A program made the position numbers and the translations under genes. Below are positions 36,201-43,521 of a stretch of 43,521 bases of DNA, piece by piece. The notes under the pieces were generated by a model that did no database searches, had not been told where the DNA came from, and was given only the letters and a program-made list of their open reading frames with translations. Source of the DNA: Bacteroidota bacterium. Lineage in GTDB: Bacteria > Bacteroidota > Bacteroidia > Cytophagales > Cyclobacteriaceae. The stretch lies in the NCBI GenBank assembly GCA_023431285.1, contig JAEYXN010000072.1, forward strand, positions 1 to 43,521, in the 5' to 3' direction. The stretch's first letter is position 1. Every line of letters begins with the position of its first letter.

Positions 36201-37379
36201 ATGAGAAACGTTACGCGCGTTTTGTTCGCGATCCTTTGTTTTTTCCTTTCCAGCGCCTCTTTTGCACAAGTCGAATTTGAAGAAGGCTACCTTATTGACA
36301 AGAATGGTGAGCGTGTTACATGTCTTTTGAGGAATGTAGATTGGAGGTTTAATCCCGCTCAGGTGAAATACAAGCTTATTGGTGAACAAGAGATCAAGAC
36401 GGCAACAGTAGCCGATATCCTGGGATTTGGTGTCGGGAATGAGTTAAGGTTTGAGCGCTTTGAAATTCAGCTGGACACATCCAGTGATGTACTCTCAAAA
36501 TTATCCAGATCCCGTCTACCTTTATACAAAACCGCCACAGTATTCCTGCGCGTGCTCCTGGAAGGAGATGCTTCACTTTATCAGTACGAAAGCAATTCCA
36601 TGGTTAAATTTTTCTTCAGGGCCGGAAGCGAAGAACTCCAGCCCCTTGTATACAAAAAATACAAATTCGATGAGAAAGCTGGGCAAGTAGCGGAGAACGA
36701 CACCTACAAACAGCAGCTCTTTAATTTGAAATGCGGGTCGATGGAACTCCGTGACGCAAAGAATTTGCGATACACCCATCGTGATTTGCTTTCATACTTT
36801 AAGAAATACAACACCTGTGCCAATGCAGAGGTGCGCGTGTACCAGAAGCAGTCAAAGAAACGTTCGTTTCATCTGGCATTTAAGGCCGGGGCGAAGTACG
36901 GATCGTTCTCAATGAAGAATATCCATATTTTCGTGTCCCACCCATTTGAGTCTCAGCTTACTCCGCAGGCCGGGCTGGAGTTCCAGTGGGTATTGCCATT
37001 CAATAAAAATAAATGGGTTGTGCTTCTTGAGCCTATGTATAATAGTTACAAAGCGGACTCAGAAAATGCCAGCATCGACTATTCTTCCATAGAAGGATCA
37101 TTCGGTGTCCGACATTATTTCTTTCTCACGGATAACAGCAGATTGTTTACAAACGCCCTGTTAACAAAGGATATGCTTATAAACAAAGATGTCTATGCTG
37201 GTTCCAGAAGATTGGACCCTATTGGCGCAATGAACTTTGCAATTGGCGCGGGCTATGCTGTCAAAAGGCATTCAGTTGAATTCCGTTACCAGTCCGGACG
37301 AGACCTTCTTGGAGAATTCACTTTTTGGGTTTCATCTTATAAAGCGATGAATTTGACCTACTCCTTTATCCTCTTTTAG
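36201..37379 (+). CDS. Secreted protein with PorT-like outer-membrane barrel domain
   Basis: This 392-residue protein has a signal peptide (VLFAILCFFLSSASFA). The first half (about 25-215) is a conserved Bacteroidota domain of unknown function, starting EEGYLIDKNGERVTCLLRNVDW. The second half (about 230-392) alternates hydrophobic and polar residues, with strands ending in aromatic residues and a terminal Phe, as expected for an eight-stranded PorT-like beta barrel. Relatives are sometimes mislabelled as tRNA modification GTPases; there is no GTPase motif here. Its function is unknown. Confidence 0.75.
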   Translation: MRNVTRVLFAILCFFLSSASFAQVEFEEGYLIDKNGERVTCLLRNVDWRFNPAQVKYKLIGEQEIKTATVADILGFGVGNELRFERFEIQLDTSSDVLSKLSRSRLPLYKTATVFLRVLLEGDASLYQYESNSMVKFFFRAGSEELQPLVYKKYKFDEKAGQVAENDTYKQQLFNLKCGSMELRDAKNLRYTHRDLLSYFKKYNTCANAEVRVYQKQSKKRSFHLAFKAGAKYGSFSMKNIHIFVSHPFESQLTPQAGLEFQWVLPFNKNKWVVLLEPMYNSYKADSENASIDYSSIEGSFGVRHYFFLTDNSRLFTNALLTKDMLINKDVYAGSRRLDPIGAMNFAIGAGYAVKRHSVEFRYQSGRDLLGEFTFWVSSYKAMNLTYSFILF

Positions 37380-37475
37380 CAAGCAAAAATTTCTCTGAGT
37401 ACAATGTCTGCCAGGTTGGGCAATGACGGTATTCCGGCGTTACGGTTTTATCTTCACCAGACCGGCGGAAGAAGG

Positions 37476-37492
37476 TGACACTATTTCTGTCA
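37476..37492 (+). promoter_or_regulatory. TGACA/TGTCA inverted repeat upstream of dnaK
   Basis: TGACA (37476-37480) and TGTCA (37488-37492) form an inverted repeat with a 7-bp spacer. It lies about 30 bp upstream of the sigma-54-like element of dnaK, a distance suited to an operator or an upstream activator site. Confidence 0.35.
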
Positions 37493-37521
37493 TTGTGGCA
37501 CATTCATTCCAAAAATCGCCC

Positions 37522-37541
37522 TTGGCACAAGCATTGAAGAG
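37522..37541 (+). promoter_or_regulatory. Sigma-54-like -24/-12 element before dnaK
   Basis: TTGGCACAAGCATTGAAGAG carries TGGCAC and TTG at the sigma-54 spacing, with TTGA instead of TTGC at -12. It lies 39 bp before the dnaK start. A nearly identical 18-mer (17 of 18) occurs at 39596, and the grpE leader has a related one. A second TGGCAC (37496-37501) followed by TTCC lies slightly upstream. Confidence 0.45.
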
Positions 37542-37580
37542 CCTGAAATGCTTTTAGCTAACTAAACACTCGAAAATATC

Positions 37581-39497
37581 ATGGGAAAGATTATTGGAAT
37601 AGACTTAGGGACCACCAACTCGTGCGTTTCCGTAATGGAAGGGAATGAACCGGTGGTTATCGCCAACAGCGAGGGGCGCCGTACAACGCCTTCTATCGTT
37701 GGTTTTTTGGATAACGGGAAAGGAGAGCGCAAGGTGGGTGATCCTGCAAAACGTCAGGCCATTACCAATCCCCATAACACTGTACAATCTATCAAACGCT
37801 TCATGGGTAAAAAGTTTGATGAGATTCAAGGTGAAAAGAAAATGGTTTCTTATCAGGTAGAAGCCGGTAACAACAACACGATCCGTGTAAGAATCGGTGA
37901 TCGCCTGTATACTCCACAGGAAATCTCAGCCATGATCCTTCAGAAGATGAAGAGCACTGCAGAAGACTACCTGGGAACAACAATCACTGAAGCAGTTATT
38001 ACCGTACCGGCATACTTCAACGACGCAGAGCGCCAGGCTACCAAAGAGGCAGGGCAGATTGCCGGACTTGAAGTGAAACGTATCATTAACGAGCCTACTG
38101 CAGCTGCGCTTGCTTACGGGCTGGACAAGAAACATCAGGATATGAAGATCGCCGTGTACGACCTTGGCGGTGGTACATTCGATATCTCTGTTCTTGAGCT
38201 TGGTGATGGTGTATTTGAAGTGAAATCCACGAACGGTGATGTTCACCTTGGTGGAGACGACTTCGATATTCGCATTATGAACTGGCTTGCAGACGAGTTC
38301 CAGAAAGAAGAAGGCCAGGACCTGCGTAAGGATCCTATGGCGCTTCAACGTCTGAAAGAAGCATCAGAGAAAGCAAAGATTGAGCTTTCTAGTTCAATGG
38401 AAACAGAAGTCAATCTACCTTATATCACTTCAGTTGACGGTGTTCCGAAACACCTTGTAAAGAAACTTACACGTGCGAAGTTCGAGCAACTCGTAGATGA
38501 TCTTGTTCGCAGAACGCTTGAGCCATGTCGCAAGGCGGTTCAGGATGCAGGTGTTAATGTTTCTGAAATTGATGAAGTAATTCTGGTTGGTGGATCCACA
38601 CGGATTCCACGCATTCAGGAAGAGGTTGAGAAGTTCTTCGGGAAGAAACCATCCAAAGGTGTAAACCCTGACGAGGTGGTTGCTGTGGGTGCTGCTATTC
38701 AAGGTGGTGTATTGACTGGGGAGGTTAAGGATGTCCTTCTGCTAGACGTTACTCCGCTGTCTCTTGGAATCGAAACACTTGGAGGAGTATTCACCAAGCT
38801 GATCGACTCTAACACAACGATCCCGTCCAAGAAGTCTGAGACATTCTCGACAGCAGCAGATAACCAACCTTCTGTTGAGATCCATGTTCTTCAGGGAGAG
38901 CGTCCGATGGCCAAGGATAACAGAACCATTGGTAGATTCCACCTTGATGGAATTCCTCCTGCACCTCGCGGTATTCCGCAGATTGAAGTAACGTTCGATA
39001 TCGACGCTAACGGTATCCTCCACGTTTCCGCGAAGGATAAAGGAACAGGGAAAGAGCAGAAGATCCGCATTGAGGCATCGTCTGGTCTTACTGATGCCGA
39101 GATCCAGAAGATGAAGCAGGAAGCGCAGGCGCATGCCGATGAGGACAAGCGTGCAAAAGAACGCATTGAGAAGATCAACCAGGCTGACTCACTCATCTTC
39201 CAGACTGAAAAACAGTTGAAGGAGTATGGTGAGAAACTGAGTGATGGAAACAAAACTGCGATCACCGGTGCGCTGGAGAAATTGAAAGAGGCGCATAAGA
39301 GTCAGGATGTGGCATCTATTGACAATGCGGTGAACGCACTGAATGCTGCATGGCAAGCTGCTGCGACAGAGATCTATCAGGCTGGTAATGCGGCGGGTGG
39401 TCCTGACGCAACGAACCAGGGTCCTACCGCTGAGTCTGGTGGCTCCGCGGATAATGTTTCTGACGTTGAGTACGAAGAAGTGAACGACAAGAAATAA
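37581..39497 (+). CDS. dnaK: Chaperone DnaK (Hsp70)
   Basis: This 638-residue Hsp70 folds and protects proteins with DnaJ and GrpE. The N-terminal ATPase domain (1-385) begins GKIIGIDLGTTNSCVSVMEG and contains ITVPAYFNDAERQATK, YDLGGGTFDISVLELG and the VILVGGSTRIPRIQ signature. The linker DVLLLDVTPLSLGIET follows, then the substrate-binding domain and helical lid, with the usual acidic EY-EEV-type tail (SDVEYEEVNDKK). It is monocistronic, with a terminator 22 bp downstream. Confidence 0.98.
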   Translation: MGKIIGIDLGTTNSCVSVMEGNEPVVIANSEGRRTTPSIVGFLDNGKGERKVGDPAKRQAITNPHNTVQSIKRFMGKKFDEIQGEKKMVSYQVEAGNNNTIRVRIGDRLYTPQEISAMILQKMKSTAEDYLGTTITEAVITVPAYFNDAERQATKEAGQIAGLEVKRIINEPTAAALAYGLDKKHQDMKIAVYDLGGGTFDISVLELGDGVFEVKSTNGDVHLGGDDFDIRIMNWLADEFQKEEGQDLRKDPMALQRLKEASEKAKIELSSSMETEVNLPYITSVDGVPKHLVKKLTRAKFEQLVDDLVRRTLEPCRKAVQDAGVNVSEIDEVILVGGSTRIPRIQEEVEKFFGKKPSKGVNPDEVVAVGAAIQGGVLTGEVKDVLLLDVTPLSLGIETLGGVFTKLIDSNTTIPSKKSETFSTAADNQPSVEIHVLQGERPMAKDNRTIGRFHLDGIPPAPRGIPQIEVTFDIDANGILHVSAKDKGTGKEQKIRIEASSGLTDAEIQKMKQEAQAHADEDKRAKERIEKINQADSLIFQTEKQLKEYGEKLSDGNKTAITGALEKLKEAHKSQDVASIDNAVNALNAAWQAAATEIYQAGNAAGGPDATNQGPTAESGGSADNVSDVEYEEVNDKK

Positions 39498-39518
39498 GTC
39501 GCTCGAAAAATGTATAAG

Positions 39519-39549
39519 AAGGCTGTCTCAAAAGGGCAGCCTTTTTTTT
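39519..39549 (+). terminator. Intrinsic terminator of dnaK
   Basis: A 7-bp stem (AAGGCTG / CAGCCTT), extendable with G-U pairs, is followed by a run of eight T. Confidence 0.92.
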
Positions 39550-39575
39550 GGCCTTATGCGTCCCCAAATGGTTCG

Positions 39576-39613
39576 GCCTGCTCCGATCCTGAGCAGGCAC
39601 AAGCGTTGAAGAG
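39576..39613 (+). promoter_or_regulatory. Inverted repeat fused to a sigma-54-like element
   Basis: GCCTGCTC (39576-39583) and GAGCAGGC (39591-39598) form a perfect 8-bp inverted repeat with a 7-bp spacer. Its right arm overlaps GGCACAAGCGTTGAAGAG (39596-39613), which matches the dnaK element at 17 of 18 positions. It lies 104 bp before the small ORF at 39718. A GTGGCCTGG/CCGGGCCAC stem-loop (39621-39646) follows. Confidence 0.35.
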
Positions 39614-39717
39614 TTTGTCGTGTGGCCTGGGAGGATGTCCGGGCCACGGGTCCGTAGTATAGCGGCAAGCATCGATGGTTAACATCATGAGTAGTCTTGA
39701 AAATTAAACACGACATT

Positions 39718-39882
39718 ATGGAAAGCGAGAAAGAACAAAAGGAACAGACACCTGAGCAGAGACTCAGTGATAAGAAAAGCGCAACTGATGTAGCGGCAAA
39801 CAAAGCGAAGGAAGAGAACAGTACATCGGCCAGAGAAGATGAAAGAAACCGAAGCCGGAGGGATGGCTCGGAGAAGCGGTGA
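39718..39882 (+). CDS. Small highly charged hydrophilic protein (hypothetical)
   Basis: A possible 54-residue protein made almost only of Lys, Arg, Glu, Asp, Gln, Ser, Thr and Ala, with no hydrophobic core. It reads like an intrinsically disordered stress or nucleic-acid-associated peptide, but composition is the only evidence. An ATG starts at 39718; the frame is open to a TTG 21 bp upstream. A sigma-54-like element that nearly duplicates the dnaK one lies 104 bp upstream. No homolog is recognised. Confidence 0.45.
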   Translation: MESEKEQKEQTPEQRLSDKKSATDVAANKAKEENSTSAREDERNRSRRDGSEKR

Positions 39883-39977
39883 GTTCGTTGTTAAGATGAA
39901 TGATCTTACTCACTAACATTCCTTAGGATATGTATTTAAAAGATTGAAGATCAGCTAGATTATTTTTTACAGCTACT

Positions 39978-39985
39978 TATATTTG
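39978..39985 (+). promoter_or_regulatory. -7 box of the aspartate kinase gene
   Basis: TATATTTG fits the Bacteroidota -7 consensus exactly and ends 22 bp before the start codon. The -33 position (39955-39958) reads CTAG, a poor match to TTTG, so activation may be needed. The box lies inside the left arm of an inverted repeat. Confidence 0.5.
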
Positions 39986-40009
39986 CGCGCTTTAAAAACG
40001 CGCAAATAT
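39979..40009 (+). promoter_or_regulatory. Perfect 11-bp inverted repeat over promoter and start of aspartate kinase
   Basis: ATATTTGCGCG (39979-39989) and CGCGCAAATAT (39999-40009) are perfectly complementary with a 9-nt spacer. The left arm covers most of the -7 box and the right arm covers the first two bases of the start codon. If transcription starts near 39990, only the right arm is in the mRNA, so a DNA operator fits better than an RNA hairpin. Confidence 0.55.
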
Positions 40010-41330
40010 GGTAGTAATGAAATTTGGAGGAACGTCCGTTGGCAAGCCTGAACGGATGAGAAAGATCGCCAACCTTGTGACAGAAACACCGGGTAAGAAG
40101 ATCGTAGTTCTTTCTGCATTGTCGGGCACAACGAATGCCCTGGTGGCTATCGGTGATAATCTTCTGCTTGGGCAGAACGCAAAGGCGGAAGAAGAAATAT
40201 CCAAACTGGAAAATCACTACCAGTCCTTCGTGAAGGAGCTTTTCAGCAGCGAGTCCTTTTATGCGATTGGCCAGGAGATCAGCAGTCGTTTTTTTATTTT
40301 CATTCGCATGCTCGCGGCAGGTCAGTTTGACAACAAAAGTTATCGTGAGCTTCTTGCGCAGGGAGAACTGATGTCGACAGAATTATTCTACCAGCATCTT
40401 CAGGAAAGAAAGATCAGCGCGCGCTTACTCCCTGCGTTGTATTTTATGTCAATCGACGAGAACGAGGAGCCTGAGCTGGAGAAGATCGCTGAGCGTCTGA
40501 AGCCATTACTCAGCTCACTCAATAATGTTGAGATTATCATCACTCAGGGTTACATCTGCCGGAATCACCGGAACGAAATTGATAACCTCAAGCGCGGAGG
40601 AAGTGACTACACTGCGTCGTTGGTGGGTGCCGCTATCCGCGCAGAGGAGATTCAGATCTGGACCGATATTGATGGGATGCACAACAACGATCCAAGGATC
40701 GTGAAGAAGACTGTTCCTATTTCCGAGCTTACTTTCGACGAGGCTTCGGAGCTGGCATACTTTGGGGCGAAGATCCTTCACCCTTCCACCATCGTACCTG
40801 CGCAGAAATATAAAGTCCCAGTGCGTCTGAAGAACACAATGGACGAGAAAGCGCCTGGAACCATCATCGCGGACAAAGGAACAGGGGCGGCGTTTAAGGC
40901 TGTGGCTGCGAAAGACGGGATCACTGCTATCAAGATCAAATCGTCACGTATGCTGATGGCTTATGGATTCCTACGGCGTGTATTCGAGGTGTTCGAAAAC
41001 CATAAGACCTCTATCGATATGATCACTACTTCGGAAGTCGCTGTATCCCTTACCATTGATAATAGCTCACAGCTTCCTTCCATAGAAAATGAGTTAAAGA
41101 AATTCGGAACGATTGAAGTGGACCCTGACCAGGCTATCATTTGTATTGTTGGCAACAAGATTACCGAACAAACCGGAGTTCTGAATAAGATCTTCGCTTC
41201 GCTGGAATCGATTCCTGTCCGGATGGTTTCCTGTGGGGGAAGCACAAACAATGTCTCCATCCTCGTGCATAAATCGTACAAGGACAGAGCTTTGAATGAT
41301 CTTAATGAAAAATTGTTTGGTCTGAAATAA
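40008..41330 (+). CDS. lysC: Aspartate kinase (monofunctional)
   Basis: This 440-residue enzyme phosphorylates L-aspartate, the first step towards lysine, threonine and methionine. KFGGTSVGKPERM (ATP site) and LSALSGTTNALV are at the start. The kinase core shows GYICRNHRNEIDNLKRGGSDYTASLVGAAI and IWTDIDGMHNNDPRIV. Two ACT domains follow (about 315-440), as expected for feedback regulation by amino acids. No homoserine dehydrogenase domain is attached. The ATG at 40008 aligns with the usual family start; an ATG at 40017 is possible. Confidence 0.94.
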   Translation: MVVMKFGGTSVGKPERMRKIANLVTETPGKKIVVLSALSGTTNALVAIGDNLLLGQNAKAEEEISKLENHYQSFVKELFSSESFYAIGQEISSRFFIFIRMLAAGQFDNKSYRELLAQGELMSTELFYQHLQERKISARLLPALYFMSIDENEEPELEKIAERLKPLLSSLNNVEIIITQGYICRNHRNEIDNLKRGGSDYTASLVGAAIRAEEIQIWTDIDGMHNNDPRIVKKTVPISELTFDEASELAYFGAKILHPSTIVPAQKYKVPVRLKNTMDEKAPGTIIADKGTGAAFKAVAAKDGITAIKIKSSRMLMAYGFLRRVFEVFENHKTSIDMITTSEVAVSLTIDNSSQLPSIENELKKFGTIEVDPDQAIICIVGNKITEQTGVLNKIFASLESIPVRMVSCGGSTNNVSILVHKSYKDRALNDLNEKLFGLK

Positions 41331-41351
41331 TACTAAAGATACCATACGATG

Positions 41352-41379
41352 AAGCCCGGTCCAGTCCGGGCTTTTTTTT
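41352..41379 (+). terminator. Intrinsic terminator of the aspartate kinase gene
   Basis: A perfect 8-bp stem (AAGCCCGG / CCGGGCTT) with a TCCAGT loop, and the T tract runs on to 41379. Confidence 0.93.
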
Positions 41380-41455
41380 GAACGGCGGCTATTCGTAAAT
41401 AATAATTTGGGATAAAGACTTTCTTACTTTAATATTAGGACGTTAACCTGATTCT

Positions 41456-42826
41456 ATGGAACTGACAATCGTCGCAGTTTTTGTCCTCGGATACATCGCT
41501 ATCGCCCTCGAGCATCCCATCAAAATAAACAAGACTGCGTCAGCACTTGTCACCGGCGTTGTGTGCTGGACGTTATTTGTCTTGTCTGGCCCAAGTGAAT
41601 CATTATTTCTAAGTGAACATTACCAGGAATTCCTGAAGAAAGCTTCCGCTACATTATCACAATCGGAGATACACACTGAATATGTGGTAGAGTCTTTGGG
41701 GCATCACCTTAACGAGATTGCGCAGATCCTTTTCTTTCTTATGGGAGCGATGACCATCGTTGAACTTGTTGATGCGCATCAGGGCTTCAAGACAATAACC
41801 GACAGAATAAACACACGTAATCCCAAGAAGCTTTTGTGGATCGTGTGTTGGGTGACGTTCTTCCTCTCTGCGGTATTGGACAATCTGACGACGACTATCG
41901 TAATGGTTTCGCTGATCAGAAAGCTGGTGCCGAACAGGGACATGCGATTGTTCTTTGCCGGGATGATCATTATTGCTGCGAATGCGGGAGGCGCATGGTC
42001 GCCTATTGGCGATGTTACAACTACGATGCTATGGATTGGCGGTCAGATCTCCGCCTTGCAAATCATTAAGTCGACAATACTGCCGAGCATTGTTTGTATA
42101 CTCATCCCGTTAATCTATCTGAGCTTCACTCTCAAGGGTGAATTAGGTGTGGCCCGATCCGGAAAGCAGCAGGGCGCTCATCCTGACCATGGTACACATG
42201 AGATCACGACGGGAAACCTCATGCTAGCAGTGGGCGTAACTGCTCTGCTGTCGGTCCCTGTGTTTAAAACACTTACCCACCTTCCGCCATATCTGGGGAT
42301 GATGCTCGGACTAGGTCTTCTCTGGATCATTTCTGAAATCATTAATCCGCACCTCGATGAGAACATAAAGAAAAGCTACACTGCGGCACACGCACTCACG
42401 CGGATCGATATGCCAAGTGTATTGTTCTTCCTGGGAATACTGCTTGCTGTTGGCTCGCTACAGTCGATGGGAACCCTGGGCAATTTCGCGCTGTGGCTGA
42501 ATGACGTCCTTGGTGACAATCGTATTATCATTACGCTCATCGGCGTTCTATCCGCAATAGTGGACAACGTCCCTCTGGTGGCTGCCAGCATGGGTATGTA
42601 CAGTCTGGAGACTTATCCTCAGGACCACCTTATCTGGGAATATCTTGCCTACTGCGCGGGTACCGGGGGCAGTTTGTTGGTGATTGGTTCTGCAGCGGGC
42701 GTGGCTGCTATGGGGATGGAAAAGATAGATTTCATCTGGTACCTGAAACGTATTTCTTTGCTAGCCGCCATGGGTTATTTAGCGGGTGCCGTGGTGTACC
42801 TTATCCAATACGAGATCCTGCATTAA
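41456..42826 (+). CDS. nhaD: NhaD-type Na+/H+ antiporter
   Basis: This 456-residue integral membrane protein of the IT superfamily has about ten to twelve membrane segments. Characteristic segments are LEHPIKINKTASALVTGV, the VLDNLTTTIVMVSL and ANAGGAWSPIGDVTTTMLW motifs (ion-binding hairpins) and IVDNVPLVAASMGMYSL near the end. NhaD exports Na+ or Li+ in exchange for protons. A hydrophilic loop with a His cluster (about 235-250) joins the two halves. Confidence 0.92.
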   Translation: MELTIVAVFVLGYIAIALEHPIKINKTASALVTGVVCWTLFVLSGPSESLFLSEHYQEFLKKASATLSQSEIHTEYVVESLGHHLNEIAQILFFLMGAMTIVELVDAHQGFKTITDRINTRNPKKLLWIVCWVTFFLSAVLDNLTTTIVMVSLIRKLVPNRDMRLFFAGMIIIAANAGGAWSPIGDVTTTMLWIGGQISALQIIKSTILPSIVCILIPLIYLSFTLKGELGVARSGKQQGAHPDHGTHEITTGNLMLAVGVTALLSVPVFKTLTHLPPYLGMMLGLGLLWIISEIINPHLDENIKKSYTAAHALTRIDMPSVLFFLGILLAVGSLQSMGTLGNFALWLNDVLGDNRIIITLIGVLSAIVDNVPLVAASMGMYSLETYPQDHLIWEYLAYCAGTGGSLLVIGSAAGVAAMGMEKIDFIWYLKRISLLAAMGYLAGAVVYLIQYEILH

Positions 42827-42902
42827 CTGCACATTCGATTACATCCCATCGCTTTTAGCACCAAGTTTCCAAAATAGTTATCGTGGAATAAGCGGATACC
42901 GT

Positions 42903-42910
42903 TAAATTTG
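42903..42910 (+). promoter_or_regulatory. Possible -7 box of the CNNM-family gene
   Basis: TAAATTTG fits TAnnTTTG exactly and ends 20 bp before the start codon; no TTTG is found at -33. Confidence 0.35.
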
Positions 42911-42930
42911 ACTTTATTGGCGAAGCATTT

Positions 42931-43521
42931 ATGGCTTTTGACATCTTTTTAACGCTTTTTCTGGTTTTTTTAAACGGTTTTTTCGTTGCTGCAGAATTTG
43001 CGATTGTCAAGGTTCGCGCATCACAAATCGCACTTGTAGCTGGCACCAGCTCGAAAAAAGCAGCACTGGCCATCATAGAAAATCTTGACGGCTTCCTTGC
43101 GGCTACTCAGCTGGGGATTACTCTTGCAAGTCTTGGATTAGGCTGGGTCGGTGAAGATGTCGTATCAAAGATTATCCTAAACCTCGTCCACGGCCTGGGG
43201 TTCGAAATAACACCGCAGCTGGCGCATAGCATTGCTATTCCAATTGCCTTTGCCCTGCTCACTGTTCTTCATATCGTCTTCGGCGAGCTTGCTCCGAAAT
43301 CTCTTGCAATTCGTTACCCGACCTCTACCACACTGTCGATATCAATACCCTTACGAGTTTTCTATTTCGTATTCAGACCATTTATCTCTCTGCTGAATGG
43401 ATTTGCCAATTTGATCCTGAAGATGCTGGGGATAAAACCGGTAAGCGAATCAGAGATACATTCGGAGGAGGAGCTTCGATTGATCATTGCAGAAAGTGAA
43501 GAAGGAGGGGCTATCGAAAGC
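42931..43521 (+). CDS. CNNM/HlyC-family transporter-associated protein (partial, N-terminal)
   Basis: The first 197 residues of a hemolysin-C/CNNM-like protein, cut by the window edge. The DUF21 membrane domain (about 1-190) shows GFFVAAEFAIVKVRASQI, FLAATQLGITLASLGLGWVG and IVFGELAPKSLAIRYP. In full-length relatives a CBS pair and a CorC/HlyC domain follow, and the beginning of the linker to these is seen in EEELRLIIAESEEGG. Family members act in Mg2+ or other divalent-ion handling. Confidence 0.92.
   Translation, partial: MAFDIFLTLFLVFLNGFFVAAEFAIVKVRASQIALVAGTSSKKAALAIIENLDGFLAATQLGITLASLGLGWVGEDVVSKIILNLVHGLGFEITPQLAHSIAIPIAFALLTVLHIVFGELAPKSLAIRYPTSTTLSISIPLRVFYFVFRPFISLLNGFANLILKMLGIKPVSESEIHSEEELRLIIAESEEGGAIES

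Noticed and set aside
37380..37580. CIRCE (HrcA) operator before dnaK
   Set aside because: No TTAGCACTC-N9-GAGTGCTAA or close variant is present in the leader.
39649..39685. tRNA-Glu-like 5' half (GGTCCGT followed by GTATAGCGG)
   Set aside because: The start resembles a Bacteroidota tRNA-Glu acceptor and D arm, but no D-stem pairing, anticodon stem, T arm or matching 3' acceptor strand follows; a fragment or chance match.
40008..41330. Bifunctional aspartate kinase/homoserine dehydrogenase
   Set aside because: The protein ends after the two ACT domains at residue 440 and a terminator follows, so no dehydrogenase domain is attached.

Overview
The window looks like a chromosomal housekeeping stretch from a member of the Bacteroidota, most likely the Cytophagales. 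That assignment is inference. It rests on the archaeal/eukaryotic-type prolyl-tRNA synthetase tail at the left edge, a Bacteroidota-style promoter (TTTG, 19 bp, TAnnTTTG) in front of atpD, a very short ATP synthase epsilon subunit in an isolated atpD-atpC pair, a two-motif DnaJ zinc finger, a PorT-like barrel protein, and many signal-peptide or lipoprotein genes of types common in that phylum. I see no phage, insertion sequence, CRISPR array, rRNA or complete tRNA gene.

Layout, left to right. 1-2.2 kb: proS tail, then the membrane-organising pair nfeD-floA, closed by a terminator. 2.2-4.3 kb: a long WG-repeat secreted protein on the minus strand. 4.4-9.4 kb: an MBL-fold/double-rhodanese sulfur enzyme, an unrecognised membrane coiled-coil protein, and a malic enzyme with a phosphotransacetylase-like tail. 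9.4-14 kb: a secreted M28 peptidase (minus) and the single-chain glycine decarboxylase gcvP. 14.1-14.6 kb: a gene-free stretch with three copies of a roughly 90-bp GC-rich repeat. 14.6-21.5 kb: a CHASE3-like/GAF sensor without output domain, a secreted CxxC protein, L-serine dehydratase, a VOC protein, upp, an M42-type peptidase, a DUF1287 protein and hpt. 21.7-25.1 kb: adk-obgE and grpE-dnaJ. 25.2-29.7 kb: a toast-rack-like secreted protein, a NatA/NatB-like ABC exporter and an orphan histidine kinase. 29.8-31.7 kb: atpD-atpC. 31.7-36 kb: a lipoprotein, a frameshifted DUF6787-like gene, an RluA-type pseudouridine synthase, prfC (all minus) and an aldo/keto reductase. 36.2-43.5 kb: a PorT-like protein, dnaK, a small charged ORF, aspartate kinase, an NhaD-type antiporter and the start of a CNNM/HlyC-family protein cut by the window edge.

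The genes cover one-carbon/serine/glycine metabolism (gcvP, sdaAA), nucleotide salvage (upp, hpt, adk), protein folding (grpE, dnaJ, dnaK), translation and ribosome quality (proS, obgE, prfC, rluA-like), energy (atpDC, maeB) and envelope sensing or transport. I did not find a clearly new multi-gene system. The most interesting unexplained signals are regulatory: sigma-54-like -24/-12 elements with the same non-consensus -12 box before grpE, before dnaK and before a small charged ORF downstream of dnaK; a perfect 11-bp inverted repeat over the -7 box and start codon of aspartate kinase; and the 14.1-14.5 kb repeat cluster.
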